DNA from: Lepidostoma basale
Taxonomy: Eukaryota > Arthropoda > Insecta > Trichoptera > Lepidostomatidae
Assembly: GCA_022606425.2 (NCBI GenBank)
Contig: JAHDVF020000441.1
Coordinates: forward strand, 1-64,000
Length of the DNA stretch: 64,000 bases
Reading direction: 5' to 3'
Within the stretch, counting starts at the first letter, position 1; each line of letters starts with the position of its first letter. The notes below the pieces were generated by a model that was given only the letters and a program-made list of their open reading frames with translations, searched no databases and was not told where the DNA came from. Positions 21,266-33,039 of the stretch are shown here, piece by piece. Both the position numbers and the translations under genes were made by a program.

Positions 21266-21500
21266 GACGACCTTTGTGGCAGAGTGGTAAGAGCTCTGAT
21301 TCCCATTCCGAAGGTTCTGGGTTCGGTTCCCGGCGATGGCAGTGTGATTGTCACACTGTCTTTGGTCTGGCGTAGAATTCTCGTGACATTAAAATGGCGA
21401 TAGATTGGCTACCTGTTACATGTCACGAGAATCAATATATCAGCTTAAACAAATTGTATACTGTAATTGGGTTCAAGCGACCTGTTGTATACGTAAAAAA
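21266..21500 (+). repeat. SINE-1, nearly full length
   Basis: tRNA-like head with A box (tggcagagtggtaagag) and B box (ggttcggttccc), body gtgtgattgtcacactgtc, then atggcgatagattggc and the acatgtcacgagaatca word. Ends in an A-rich stretch near 21500. It lies just upstream of secreted gene 2. Confidence 0.8.
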
Positions 21501-21609
21501 AAAAAATAATAATAAAAATCATCCCAAATGTTACTCGTTACCGTCTTTATGGATTGGGAATTTTGACCTGTCATATCCTACGTCAAGTTCCTTCATGAAA
21601 ATTGGACTG

Positions 21610-21740
21610 CCAGCTTACTCTTACTATATATTTTTAGGTCATTCCTGAGGTCTGAGGTAAACGGTACATGGTTGCTTTAACGGTTTGCCATTCTGGTCAC
21701 AAGTTCATTCCAGAGCCTTTTTTTTACATATTCTCAAATA
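21610..21740 (-). repeat. family R fragment
   Basis: Shares gtacatggtt and ccattctggtcacaagttc with 17740-17945. Internal part deleted. Confidence 0.4.
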
Positions 21741-21794
21741 TCGAAATAATAAAAAAAAATCTTAATTTGGTATTCTTTTTAACTTATATTTACA

Positions 21795-21925
21795 TGATTG
21801 AGTAATAATTACGGAATAACCTGGATGCAGTCTGCACAGGACATAGTGACATGGAAGCGAATGGAGGAGACCTTTGTCCAGGAGTGGACGGGAATAGGCT
21901 GAGGAAGAAGAATAAGAAGAAAAGT
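21795..21925 (+). pseudogene. RTE-like LINE 3' end
   Basis: The words ggatgcagtctgcacaggac and tttgtccaggagtggacggg followed by an AAGAAG tail are typical of the last 100 bp of a common insect RTE-like family (the WMQ-A-QD end). Only the 3' end is present. Confidence 0.55.
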
Positions 21926-21979
21926 AATAATTAATATTTTCAATTGAAATTTCTTGCTAGACAATACAAGCTCCAAATA

Positions 21980-22470
21980 TTCAACGGAAGCGTTAAAAGC
22001 GTATTGCTGTTCGGATGTGAGAAAGAGGAAGCGAGGCAGACCTAGAGCCACCTGGAGAAGAGCCCTACAGGATGAGGTCAAAGCAGCATGCCTCACTTGG
22101 GATGATGTTAGGCATCAGTCCATCGATATCGGTCCATCAGCTTGGAGCAATCTTCCTTCACACCTCAGATGCATAAATGATCCGACAGACTTCAGATCTA
22201 CGCTGAAAACCCATCTTTTTCATATTTCATACCCAATTAAAAACTTGCATATTTTGAAATCTTGCAATCAAATGCAGCGTTCACATTTAGATTTAAAAAA
22301 CGTCTTAATGCGCCCTTGAGGTGATTACATCACAAAAACGGCGCTTTAAAAGTTAGCATATTATTATTATTATTATCAGGCATGCGATAGAGTCGGGTGG
22401 AGAAGGTTCCTTGAGACGCTATGCATCACGGAGGTGTGACAGGACAAGAAGAAGAAGAAGAAGAATATTC
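21980..22470 (+). pseudogene. LINE family G 3' end split by another element
   Basis: The coding part 22015-22107 reads RKRGRPRATWRRALQDEVK, then AACLTWDDVRHQ. It continues at 22378 with the CDRVGWRRFLETLCITEV-type end and an AAG tail. The uninterrupted relative is 44445-44935 (minus). The gap is filled by 22108-22377. Confidence 0.75.
22108..22377 (+). mobile_element. L2/CR1-like 3' fragment inserted in a LINE
   Basis: Encodes the WSNLPSHLRCINDPTDFRS-type C-terminus followed by KTHLF, a segment known from CR1/L2-group ORF2 ends, then cccttgaggtgattacatca and a (TTA)n tail. The left and right borders share ATCAG, a plausible short target duplication. A related tail is at 33195-33330. Confidence 0.65.
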
Positions 22471-22559
22471 TGTTGACAATAATTAAGAGATAAACCACAA
22501 AATACCGGAACATATGGCCTATAACTAGTCAGGGTTTCTAGAAAACCAAATATAACACT

Positions 22560-22730
22560 TATTTCCGTATTCTGCTCCTTTAACTCGTGTATATAAATAA
22601 CAACGAGCTCGATTTTCGCTTCATTTGATAGTGCCTTAGAAAGGCAAAACATGTCATTCCCATATACAATTAAAACTTCTAGAAAATAAACGTTTTATTT
22701 GTTTGAATAATTGATGTCCGCATGAGCATT
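22560..22730 (+). repeat. h-type half element
   Basis: Contains atagtgccttagaaaggc, aaaacatgtcattccc and cttctagaaa. The ribozyme-like part reads UUGAUAG with GCC/GGC stem and AAAAC, so two core bases are lost. Confidence 0.5.
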
Positions 22731-22734
22731 TTAA

Positions 22735-23690
22735 AATATTAAAATGTTTTGTCAAAATAATATGACAATTTTGTATCGTTTATTTTTAACGAAAGACACG
22801 ATTCGTTTAATACTCTTGTTCTTCACACGGAAAAACTCATTAGAATTATATTATGTTGCACGAAACTTCAAGCTTTTCGCAATATGTTTAAAAGTCCGCA
22901 ATAAAAATCCCATCTGGACAGCGAGCGTTTCATCAGACAAAGTGATGGAAAAAGCGTTCGGCCGTGACGGCCACAAAGAGAGGGTCTCCTTGGAATAAAA
23001 TCACATCTCCCGCGATAGGAAAACCATCTCGATTATAAACGCACGGGTTACGTCGCAAGAATACCCTCAATCCATAAAGTGGAATAGCAACATACATAAA
23101 AACACATGAATAGCTTAATATATAATACCTACTACTCCTTTAATAATAGTATTATAATAAATTAACTGAACAACAACACACTTGTTCAAGACATAGAATT
23201 ATTATTATACCTATGGCTAAACGATTCCTTTACAATAAAAAATGATCACTTGACAGAGAGCGATGAAATAATTCTGTTTATATTAGGTTAATGCAAAGTA
23301 ATGACGTTTTTTTAGTATTATAAAACTTTTCTGTTTTTTTTTTGTTATTTATTTAATTAATTTTTTAATGTTCATCTGTTCTTATACCTTCACCCCCCTT
23401 TTAATTAACTTATTAATACCCTTGGAGTAAAATTCATTTAACTTTGATTTCAAATATGTATTAAGAGATCAAATCAAATCAAATCAAATCAGTTTATTAA
23501 CTCAATAGACATTACAAACAGGAAAATATTTAAGGCATCTATGTTTTTACCTGCTCTATTGTATAAAAAATATATCATTAAAAATTGCAATGATCTGAAT
23601 AAATGATAATCAAAAGGAGCCAGATATGGAAAATACGGTGGTTGCTTGATGACATCGCAATTCAACTCATTTAGCTTATACTGTTAAATA
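22735..23690. other. unassigned; GC-richer patch and LINE tail
   Basis: Bases 22890-23080 are noticeably GC-richer and share nothing with the rest of the window. Bases 23463-23492 are an ATCAA-type repeat that continues as a LINE-tail-like word. No gene is evident. Confidence 0.35.
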
Positions 23691-23694
23691 GAAG

Positions 23695-23830
23695 TTTACA
23701 TCTTTACAGCGCGAGCCAAATCAATATAAAGGGTATAGCTATTATATTGATTCCAATGACATATGATAGGTACCTTGTCATAAGGCCATTTTATTGTAAC
23801 GTGAATTCTAGAATCCTGAAGTGGAGTCCT
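23695..23830 (-). repeat. SINE-1 tail fragment
   Basis: Reverse complement of the SINE-1 body end: ccattttattgtaacgtgaattcta and acatatgataggtacc. Head absent. Confidence 0.55.
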
Positions 23831-24116
23831 TGGAACAACAACAGAGGGAAAGGATAAGACTACAAAAAGGTGAACGGATGATAAACAAGTATTACAACTT
23901 GATGGCCGTAGGCGGCAACAGATAACCCAAGACAGAAAATATTGGAAGAGTTTAGAAAAGGCCTGAATCCAGCATGGAGGAAAATTGGCTGAAAATAAGT
24001 AGAAAGAAGAATTCAGCACGAGGCCAAAAACAGTGTGCGAATCACTCTACACTTCATATTTTCGTTGCTTGATATTATTAATTAATCAACCGATATTCAT
24101 TTAAAACATTGTCTCC
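23831..24116. other. possible LINE fragment
   Basis: The part 23870-24010 has composition and words (agacagaaaatattggaag, ggaggaaaattggct) suggestive of LINE coding remnants, but I cannot name the family. Confidence 0.25.
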
Positions 24117-24735
24117 TTAACCCTTTCATACAAATCGTACCGTCAAATACGGCGTGAATATTTCTAACCATTTTTTTTGTTGAAAAATTATATTTGAATA
24201 ATAAATGTACTTACCAGGGCTATTTTCGCATATAATATTTGTTCGGTTTCCCTTTAGCTATCAGGTGACGAATATTACTTTATATATTAAAACACATTCA
24301 TAATTCACTATTTGTTTTCTGTACCACACAAAAATAATAGAAATTGATACAAAATATTCAGAGTAGAATTTATCACAATTTATAATACATAAAAGTTAAT
24401 AAAACAACAAAACGTCAAATTTAAATGCGCGCGCGACGCAGGACAAACGAATATGGTATAATGGCGGCTGATGGGATACTTCACGGATGTGATTTATCGA
24501 CAGCGCGCATGTAAACCGTAATTATGACGAAGTTAAACACATTTAATTTATTATCTTTACAGATTTCTATAAAGGATAGATGTAAGTAAGTTTTGTAGTA
24601 ATTTGTGGTTCAAATTCTTACAATAAATGTCACTACTAGTATTGCAAAGTCGCAAAACGATATATCACGTCTACCGATGTTAACGGTTAGGAAATCTTAC
24701 ACGTGATATATTGGTTACCGACGCAAATGGGTTAA
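24117..24735. mobile_element. possible piggyBac-type MITE
   Basis: A 611-bp block is bounded by TTAA on both sides (24117-24120, 24732-24735) with ends CCCTTTCATAC and, inverted, CCCATTTGCGT. TTAA targets and CCC-starting ends fit piggyBac-type elements. The terminal repeats are short and imperfect, and there is no transposase. A chance pairing of TTAA sites is possible in AT-rich DNA. Confidence 0.35.
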
Positions 24736-24799
24736 CAAATATATTGTATTAAAACCAGTTAGCAAACAAAACAAATATTCTGTGGTCTCAAATAAATGT

Positions 24800-25015
24800 A
24801 AACCAAAGTAGAGTGAAGAAAACAAAAAAAAATTGTTGAAATTTATCGTAAATAATGAATATTAAATATCTTTTATATTTAATTTTATAATTATTATTTT
24901 ACTAGTTTCGACCGGTTTCAGCAGCTTGCTGCCTTCTTCAGGCCAGAAGATGAAGCGAATTTCCAAAGACGTGGAATAAAATGAATATTTTTTATAAAAA
25001 AGCATTTTTGTTAGT
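24800..25015 (-). repeat. k-type hammerhead element
   Basis: AT-rich element centred on the k-type motif; only copy in the window. Confidence 0.4.
24903..24948 (-). ncRNA. hammerhead ribozyme motif, k type
   Basis: Minus strand: intact CUGAAGA (24941-24935), stem II with GCAGC/GCUGC pairing, intact GAAAC and a palindromic ACCGGU stem III ending in GUC (24912-24910). Together with j this is the best-kept core in the window. Stem I is weak in the visible flanks (one pair next to the core). Confidence 0.65.
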
Positions 25016-25019
25016 TACA

Positions 25020-25345
25020 GTTTAGAATCATAATAATAAAAATTGGCTAAATGGCGGTAGCCTTAGTGCTTAAAATACAATCTTTATAGATGGCGTTAGT
25101 GTGTTGATTGAATAAACTAACATGCAAAGGTTGGTGATGCCGATTAACATATACACAACTTCCAAAAATTTGTCAGACATGGTGGTCATAAGAAAAAAGG
25201 TGGAATGGGGAATGTTGTATTACATAAAGCGTGCGCTTAACCCAACCAATGACAGGTCATAAGTCCTGTAAGCACCTCGATCAACCATATTCTGTTTCCA
25301 ATTTGCATCTTCGTCTCAATTGAGATACAATTGATTCTTGAATAA
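25020..25345 (+). repeat. FB1 single arm
   Basis: Matches the left arm of 13735-14120, including ggtggaatggggaatgttgt and aacccaaccaatgacaggtc. The opposite arm is absent. Confidence 0.7.
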
Positions 25346-26745
25346 AATTTGATTCACATTTCGTAATATATATTTTAGAAGAATACAGCAACTGTAGAAA
25401 CCTATTCTTATTATTTACACAGTTGTGAACACGTAATACAATACATATTTACTCTTTTAAGATTGATAAGTTTTCAAAATTATGCAAAATCACCAGATAA
25501 AATTAAAAATCTAATTGAGTTCAATTTATTTATAATAATACAATACATTATTTTCGAATTAAAAAAAATAGATTGCCATGTTTCGGAGGTGGTACAATTT
25601 CATTATCGGGAAAACGAACTTTTCTAATAAAATCGATTTTAAAAATAATACAAGATACACATTTTTCAAATTTTTTGAATTGATTGCTATTGCAAGTTCG
25701 TAGGAATATTTTTTTGTGTTTTTAACATGCGAAATCAAACATGGAAGTATAATTATTTACCCTTGTAGTTTTATCTGTGGTACTTAATTGGAATGAATTT
25801 GGTAAATTTATGAGTCAGTAAATTAATTAAATAAGTAATTTGAAATTTAAAAGAATTATTCAATTATAATTTAATTACTTAACAATGCTTTATTTACTTT
25901 TATAAAAATAACATAATATATTGTTTGAAGAAGAGTGACATTAAGAGAACACAATTTTATTTGAGTATACCTGTTCTTAGTAAATGATTACGAGCATATT
26001 TTTTATTGATAAACAAACTTCTCTCCAAAAAGGTTTTGATTACTGTGACGTTGACTTACATAATAATTAGTTTATTGACGAAATAAACTGATTTGATTTG
26101 ATTTCAATATCTTTGCACAATAATTGGCCTTTTTGTTTTTATAATTGGTTATACAATCTCCAATTTAAGCAAAAATAACCCAATATTATGCAGAAGCAAA
26201 CCAAACCCAAGTACCCTGGATCAGAAGCAAAGCATTATATCCCTAAAACCAACACCAAAAACACCAATTGGGATCAAAAACTCATTTTCAACATTTTTGA
26301 TGATTTGAACTTTTATTATGATCGGTCATTAATTAACTCTTACTTTCTACGAATCTTATCAATAATGATTCTACAGAGATATTTAAAAAAAATATAATGA
26401 AAATTTTTTCTTTCTCCCCGCTTATTTGTATTCTAGGGCGGTACGATAGCGCAGTTTGATCGGTTCATATTGTGTAATAGTGCGCCTCTCGTGGACCACT
26501 GAATCTTTTCAGAAAAGAAATGAAGATGTCAATGAGATCAATGGGTGTGTTTGAAAGGTTGCCATGAAATAAATAGAGACGCCCGAGCGTACTATTAAAG
26601 CTTCGGGGTATTTTATTGGGGCTATTTTTCAATAAAGAAAAACGAAATCTATACACACCCCGAACGAAAATCTTTAAAAATTGAAAACATAATATTTTTA
26701 ACTGATACATTAAGAGAATACATAAAAGCTAATTTTATATTTATT
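25346..26745. other. unassigned AT-rich stretch
   Basis: Holds a decayed hammerhead-like block (25575-25615, minus: CACCUCCGAAACAUGG without a usable core) and a LINE-tail-like TTTGA repeat at 26085-26105. Frames 26188-26397 and 26465-26710 have no supporting signal. Confidence 0.35.
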
Positions 26746-26754
26746 TAAGTCATT

Positions 26755-27045
26755 AAGATGGTTTGGAAATATGAAAAGAATGAATGAAGGAAGAATGGTA
26801 AAAAAAATATATGTTAATGATGTAAATGTAACCAGAAATAGAGGAAGACCGAGGAAAACGTGGCAAGATCAAAAAAATCAAATATTGAATGTCGGCCATG
26901 TGAGGAGTCAGAGAAATCGACGCGCGTGCATGACACGATTTATGAATGTTGAGGAAGCGAGAGAAATATGTCAGGAAAGAAAAGTGTGGCAGTCCATTCT
27001 TTCTGCCTACCCCTTCGGGGAGACGGCGTGATGGTTTGTTAGTTA
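26755..27045 (+). pseudogene. RTE-A LINE C-terminal fragment
   Basis: An 86-codon frame from WFGN/MKRMNEGRMVKK through RPRKTWQDQKNQILNV and NRRACMTRFMNVEEAREI to AYPFGETA, stop, and TTAG tail. It is open but 5'-truncated at about residue 780 of the copy at 60599. Confidence 0.8.
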
Positions 27046-27189
27046 GTTAAGTAAATATCTTAATCTAAAGATTTCATCAGCCTTTTTCTTTTTTTATTAC
27101 TTTTTATATACAACACTACCTTTAAAAAAAATAAAATGATATTATAAATTAAATTAAGATATTTTCTCAAATAAATATAAAATTAGTTT

Positions 27190-27720
27190 TTATGTATTCT
27201 CTTAACGTACCAAAAAAAAATTATGTTTTAAATTTTTTCCGCATGTTAATAATAGTATACAACTTTGAGCAATCTCGAAATTTAAGAAATTTAAAATGCA
27301 ATTAAAAATAAATAAAATATTTTAAATAATCAAATAAATTTAACGTCATCCAAACTTTGATTTATTTTCTTTGTTGAAAGTAATTGCCTGAACCCCAAGA
27401 CGAAATTTAAATTATTATTTTAAAATTTAAATTGATTCATAATATTTATTATAACAAAGCATAAACATTCCAAAAAATCTTTATAACATCTGTCAAAATT
27501 GATCATATTTGTAAACAATTTTATAATATTTTAAATATGTACGAGTATCACTGAATTAGGACTGGTTGTCCGAAACATGTCTGATATGTATTTTTTTAAA
27601 GTTAGTGTTGTATATACAAAGTATATAAAAAATTAAAGACAAATAAAACACCTACAATACAAAGTACGGCGAACATGGAAGAAATTGAAAAGATTTTAAA
27701 TTAAACAAAAAAATATTTTT
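27190..27720 (+). repeat. e-type hammerhead element
   Basis: Inverted relative of 7430-7900, sharing acatctgtcaaaattgatcat and aattgcctgaaccccaag-like words. Carries a plus-strand hammerhead. Confidence 0.6.
27544..27590 (+). ncRNA. hammerhead ribozyme motif, e type, with stem I
   Basis: Order: UAUCA, CUGAAUU, stem II GGAC/GUCC, GAAAC, AUG, UC, UGAUA. UAUCA and UGAUA pair over 5 bp (stem I), and ACAUGU forms stem III. The core has lost G8 and A9 (CUGAAUU for CUGANGA), so the fold is kept but cleavage is doubtful. Confidence 0.6.
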
Positions 27721-27739
27721 TACAAAATAAGAATAATCA

Positions 27740-27865
27740 ACGTGCGCGATTTACACGATGTATGAATTATAAGGAATCGAGAGAAGTATGTCAGGAAAGA
27801 AAAGTGTGGCAGATCATTATTTCTGCCTACCCCTACGGGGAGATGGCGTGATGGTTAGTTTTATT
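27740..27865 (+). pseudogene. RTE-A LINE 3' fragment, very short
   Basis: About 120 bp: cgtgcgcgatttacacgatg, gtcaggaaagaaaagtgtgg and the gagatggcgtgatggttag end. Confidence 0.75.
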
Positions 27866-28048
27866 TTTATTTTAAAAAAAGACTAATATCAAGGATTTAC
27901 ATCAATGATATTAGAATTTATTTTACAATCTTCAATGTGAGCAGATTAACTAACAGAACTAGCAGTTAGTTAGTTAGTATATGGAACATTTCATTAGTTT
28001 TCTTGGAATACGATTAAACGATAAACATTATTTGACGTATTTTAGATA

Positions 28049-28290
28049 ACGAACTTCGTGGCAGAGTGGTTACAAGCTCTGACTTCCATGCCGAAGGTCC
28101 TGGGTTCGATTCCCGGTGATGGCAGTGTGATTGTCACACGGTCTTTGGTCTGGTGTAGAATTCAAGTGACAATAAAATGGCGATAGATTGGCTACCTATC
28201 ACATGTCACGAGAATCAATATAATAGCTAAAAAAATAATAATTGTATACAGTAATTGGGTCCAAACGACCTGTTGTGTACATAAAAAAAA
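28049..28290 (+). repeat. SINE-1, nearly full length
   Basis: A box tggcagagtggttacaag, B box ggttcgattccc, body gtgtgattgtcacacggtc, tail atggcgatagattggc and a final poly-A near 28280. Confidence 0.8.
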
Positions 28291-28299
28291 AAAAAAATA

Positions 28300-28740
28300 G
28301 AATAACATTACATTTTAAAGCATAGTTAAGCCATTGTCATAAAATAAAAATTAAATTCTGAAACTTCGGAAACTGACTTCACTTCATAACCACTTTATTT
28401 GGTGGTTGTAAAATCCTGAAAACAACTTTATTTTTTTATAAACCACGCCCATTGTGGAACTATATCCAAAAGCTGGCGTCTGATTGGCTGTAATAACTCT
28501 CGTCTCACCTTCCGGTGCCAGTCTTCTTCACTAGCGGAGACGATTGCAAATTTTATAGCGTCATTAGAAACGGATGAATGGGAATAAAATTTGCATTTAA
28601 CGATGGGGATTTGCACTTAAATCCTATACACAGGGGGTTCCAGCGGGATTTACGCGACATTGCTAAATTTCTACGAGAAAACAGACTAACGTATTCCCCC
28701 GGAGACTGAGTCGCAGTGTTCTGTTGAAAATTTACTTAGA
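28300..28740. other. unassigned, GC-richer than flanks
   Basis: Bases 28430-28720 have mixed composition and one 62-codon minus frame (28428-28616) without a recognisable domain. No repeat partner seen. Confidence 0.3.
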
Positions 28741-28744
28741 ACTA

Positions 28745-29258
28745 GGTAATTTTAATGATTTGGAAATCTAGAACAAATGGATGAATTTGTATATAAAAGA
28801 AGTATGTTTACAAAGGATTGGCGAGAGGAGAGAGATATTGAAAGAAGGGCTGGGGGAGGCAACAAAATGAATAGTTCACTTAAAGTTATCATCGCAAACA
28901 GAAGCCTATCCAAAAAAGCTAGGATAGCAGTGCACAATGGTGTTCCTGTACCGACCCCTATGTATGGAAGTAGAAGAAGGATGAAAGAAGAATAAATGCA
29001 GTAGAGATGAGATCTCTTAGACGAATGTGTATGAACACTGTATATGAGTGTCAAATGCAAATATAAGAAGTGAGTGATTGTTGAAAATATTGAATGATGC
29101 CATCAACACAAGGAAACAACAATGAATAATAGTTTTCGAAAGTATATTTTTGAAGGACGTAAACGGAACTAGAAATAGAGGAAGACCGAAGGAAATGACA
29201 CGATTAAATCAATCAAAAATCAAATGTCGGTCACGTGAGGATTCGGAGAAGTCGACGC
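28745..29258 (+). pseudogene. RTE-A LINE fragment, decayed
   Basis: Starts at NLEQMDEFVYKRSMFTKD, runs through VVIANKNLSKKAR-like and MRSLRRMC-like stretches in shifting frames, loses the middle, and resumes at KDVNGTRNRGRP. The tail is missing because an h-type element abuts at about 29260. Confidence 0.75.
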
Positions 29259-29400
29259 GACGTCGACTCAGAAGGGCGAAACATGCCATTCCCATAAAAT
29301 ATAATAAAACTTCTATAAAACTGACGTTTTCATTCGTATTAATTATTTAATATGGAGTATTACATCATTGTTCAAGAAACAATAAATACTTCCAGTATAT
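29258..29400 (+). repeat. h-type half element
   Basis: Contains agaagggcgaaacatgccat, acttctataaaactgacg and the terminal acatcattgttcaagaaac. The bases of the ribozyme core lie beyond its left border and are lost. Confidence 0.55.
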
Positions 29401-29740
29401 TTAAATTTCTGTCATTATGTAGTGGTCCTCGTGATTCCGCGAGTCTGGGGTCACATGTCACCGATCTTACCTTTTGGTTCGTACCAGACAGGGATTGATC
29501 ATGTGGCGTATCTTCGGAGCCACATAACCGAGACCCACTAGTTGAGGGAAGGTACTCCAGTAACACTTCTCAATAAATCACTGTGGCGAGAAAGCATTCG
29601 CAGCAGTGAATGTCTTCGTTGGGTGATCTGACAGGCACTATAAGAAAAAGCAGAAGATCTATCGGTTGCGTTATACTTTCCAGGTCAATTATTTCATTCC
29701 AAAAACAGTTTTTTTCTGGTTAGGAAAAATTTGCAATATT
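29400..29740. other. unassigned, mixed composition
   Basis: Not AT-rich and without a partner in the window; a short minus frame at 29372-29566 shows no known domain. Possibly a LINE remnant. Confidence 0.25.
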
Positions 29741-29743
29741 TAT

Positions 29744-30010
29744 CTAACCAACTAACTAACCATCATGCCGTTTCTCCGGAGGGGCAGGTAGTATATCCTG
29801 ATATAGCTCTCGCGCCTCTTCTACACTCACACATCGTGACATGCACGTTCGTCGATTGTTCCTACTTTGAACATGGCTGCCTTTCAGTAATTGATTAATT
29901 TGGTCATGCCATGTCTTCCTTGGCCTTCCTCGACTTCTTTTTCCATTCACACTACTTGTATCTTTTTAACCATTCTTCTCTCATCCATTCGTTCCATATG
30001 TCCAAACCAC
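29744..30010 (-). pseudogene. RTE-C LINE 3' fragment
   Basis: The minus frame holds KRSRGRPRKTWHDQINQLLK and NRRTCMSRCVSVEEARELYQD, then slips out of frame before the gagaaacggcatgatgg end and TTAG tail. QLLKG and SRC mark the same subfamily as 37083-37700. Confidence 0.75.
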
Positions 30011-32215
30011 TTAGTGACCCTAATCGGATATATCCTAATCGGAAATATCATTTCAGATCATTTTATTTTTTATTTTATTCATCACAGATTGATGGACGTC
30101 ATCATTCCAGGACAGCTCACCGTCGCAAACAATTTTATAATGACTTGATCGTCCTGGAAAACAAAATGTAACCTACATTTTCAACAATTCATGTACAAAC
30201 GCAATAAATTTATGATAGTGTCAAAATGTGTTTCGAAATCAGTTGAATTATTAAACAAAAAAACATATTTGTAATTATTGATAGATCAAAGCAACTTGAC
30301 AATGTGAGAACATACTCGTACCTTAGGTTGTTTTGCATTAAAATATACGTATGTGACTCAACTGAAGTATTTCTTAATATTTTTGTATTAATTGGTATAA
30401 ACAATAACTCACGCGCTGTTATTAATATGTCGCAATACTCTCCATATTTTGGAAGCCACGTGGGTTTAATAGAAAACTGTTTTACCGACCAATTTCGCAA
30501 TCGAAGTTTGACACGTTGCACGTAGGTGAAAATAATTTTGATTTCTAATGTCTTGCGTGAAAATAATTTATTGGTGATCAAAGGTAATAAATTTATTTGT
30601 ATTCTTTTGTATAAACGTGTTTAATAAGTAAAGTGAAATTAATATAATTGACATGTTTGTGGTTTTCATATATAATAATTTTAGCGTGATTTATATAAAA
30701 ATGATGGCGCAATGGACTAATAAAAAGTATTGATAAATGTTCATATATGCTTTAATGTATTTTGGGGAAATGTGTATTATAATATCCGTATAATATTCGT
30801 AAATTTAAATTATTTTCAATCAACTTCTTTTTATTAAGACATTTCCATAACAAATTTGAATATATTTCAGAGAGTTATTATTTCGCCAGCATTTGAAATA
30901 CAAAAGTTAAATCACCATTAAACAACTATTATACCAAAATCAATAAAAACGTATATTAAATATAGAATTATTAAACAGTTTAAATACTCTCAATAAATAC
31001 GTTTCAAGAAATAACGATATTGTGCTACGTGTTACAAAAAGCAAGAAAATATATTTACTCAACCAAAATAACCGATAAAGTTTTATTCGGTCATACAATG
31101 TAATCGTACGCCATTTTCAATACATTGTGTAAAAGGGTCATAAAACAAAATAGGTGTATCGTTTATCCAGACCGGGGAAGATTAAATTGTTACTGGCTCT
31201 GTGACAGACCATTTTTAAAATTCAAATTCATTTGAAAATCGAATCGAATGGAATATCGAAGTTAAGCCAATTATTTTTTTTTTAATCAAGTTTTAGTGTT
31301 TTGTAACAACATAACTTATTTTTTTTTTGTTAAAAAAAATGTACAGGATTTAATGTCTTTAAAAAGAGTATATAATTTTAAATTGACGAAAACTTTCATT
31401 TTATAGAAGTTTTGTTATGTTCAATATATCCTAGCAAAATGAAATAATTAATTCAATTTTATTTTCTTAATACTAATTAGATTTTATGCTTTTTTAACCA
31501 TAGTTAATTGAAGCTTTAGCTTCAGACTTGCCTGTTTTTGAAAATTAATATTATTTTTAATTTTTCAAACATACGATCTGTTGTATTATCATATTTTTCT
31601 TTTTCATTCCTTTAGAACTGTATCCTGTCATTTCTCGGAGCCTGTTCCTGGGATGCAGATGTCCAGCTGTCTTGTCAATTTTTGGTGGTTTTTCTGGATG
31701 ACACGACGGCTGCCAATAGGTATTTTTTGTTATAAAATTATATTTCAAAAAATTATAACCTAAACAGATTTTCTTCTGTATTCGCCTTCACTTTGTGTAG
31801 TGGATTCATATTTTTTATTTAATTTATTAACAAAAAGAATACAATTGGGTTATATGGATACATTTTGAGATCTTACTATTAATTATGAAGTTGTTTCAGA
31901 TATATTTTATATTGAGTTGTAGTGAAACTCCTTGTGTCTTTTGGTAGTTCATTGTAAAGTTTCAGTTCAGTGTTCAGTATCCTTGATTGTCCTGTCTTAG
32001 TTCGTGCATCCGGTAAGTGATATCTGTCACACACAGTTCCTGGTCCAGTGTCTGTGTATGTCTGAATTTTTAGTTAATTTGTAGCTGCTGCTTGTTGTCT
32101 TTTCCATGGTCACTCTGTGTACAATTTTTAGGGTCTCATATTTGGTCAGGTCTGATATGTCTATTTGTTTTGTTTGTCTGTAAACTTGTATGGTTTGAAT
32201 AATTATAGTTATACT
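30011..32215. other. long AT-rich stretch, possible LINE traces
   Basis: Mostly AT-rich without features. Two GC-richer patches (31610-31720 and 31900-32130) could be decayed coding DNA on the minus strand but match nothing I can name. Confidence 0.3.
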
Positions 32216-32219
32216 TTGT

Positions 32220-32385
32220 ATAACAAAACTTTTTATTTTTGCTGAACTCAGACATGTCTCGGTTACAAGTAATTTATCAATATATACAATTTTAAAATTG
32301 TATCTATTAATAAAGGTTACTTGTGACCGAAACATGTCTGAGTTCAGTAAAAATAAAAAGTGTTGTAGTAAAAAGTATAACTATA
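32220..32385. repeat. i-type foldback element
   Basis: The arms 32225-32280 and 32305-32370 are inverted: ctgaactcagacatgtctcg and its complement, each with a GGUU/AACC-type stem II and GAAAC or GAGAC. The cores are UUAAUAA or shorter, so no ribozyme is intact. Confidence 0.6.
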
Positions 32386-33035
32386 TTTATTTAAACAGAT
32401 TTTTTAGAATAAAAAAACATCAGGATAGTTACACGTTATTTGCAAAATATTATAAAAATAAATGTGATAAAAAAACACGAACATATATGTATAGTTATAG
32501 ATATAATATAGTAAACATCTTAGACAATTGTAATTAATTGATCACTCTTATACTCGTATTTCGATTAAAAAAGTTTTTGTGACTTAATGACTAAATAGAG
32601 TTGTAAGAAGAAATTCCAAATAATCGAGTAGGGATTTTGATTACCATTCTCCTCCTTACCCCAAGGCTTCAATGGACATCTGGAAGTCATTAAGTCCAAG
32701 AATAATATGTTTTCTTGCTCCTCGCGGCTCCTGCAGAAGTTAATGGTCAATAAATCGGGACGGACACATAGAACAAGGGATTTTATGAACTTATTTGGGA
32801 ACACGTACATTAGAGGTATACCTATAAACTTTTAGTATTCTACGCGAAAAAAATAGAACGAATTAGATATATTCTTTTTAGCGAAATAAAATTTACATAA
32901 TAATCTGGTAGCTGTAAGCGTTTATATGCAAAATTGTTTTTAACAAATTGTACAGTTATAGAACGTGTACCGATCACAAATGCACATTATACTTCTGCTA
33001 TTAAAAAAAAGAATTACACCTAAGATTTAAATCAA
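32386..33035. other. unassigned AT-rich stretch
   Basis: The minus frame at 32565-32810 lies in a GC-richer patch (32640-32780), but no family or splice site is recognised. Confidence 0.3.
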
Positions 33036-33039
33036 TGAT

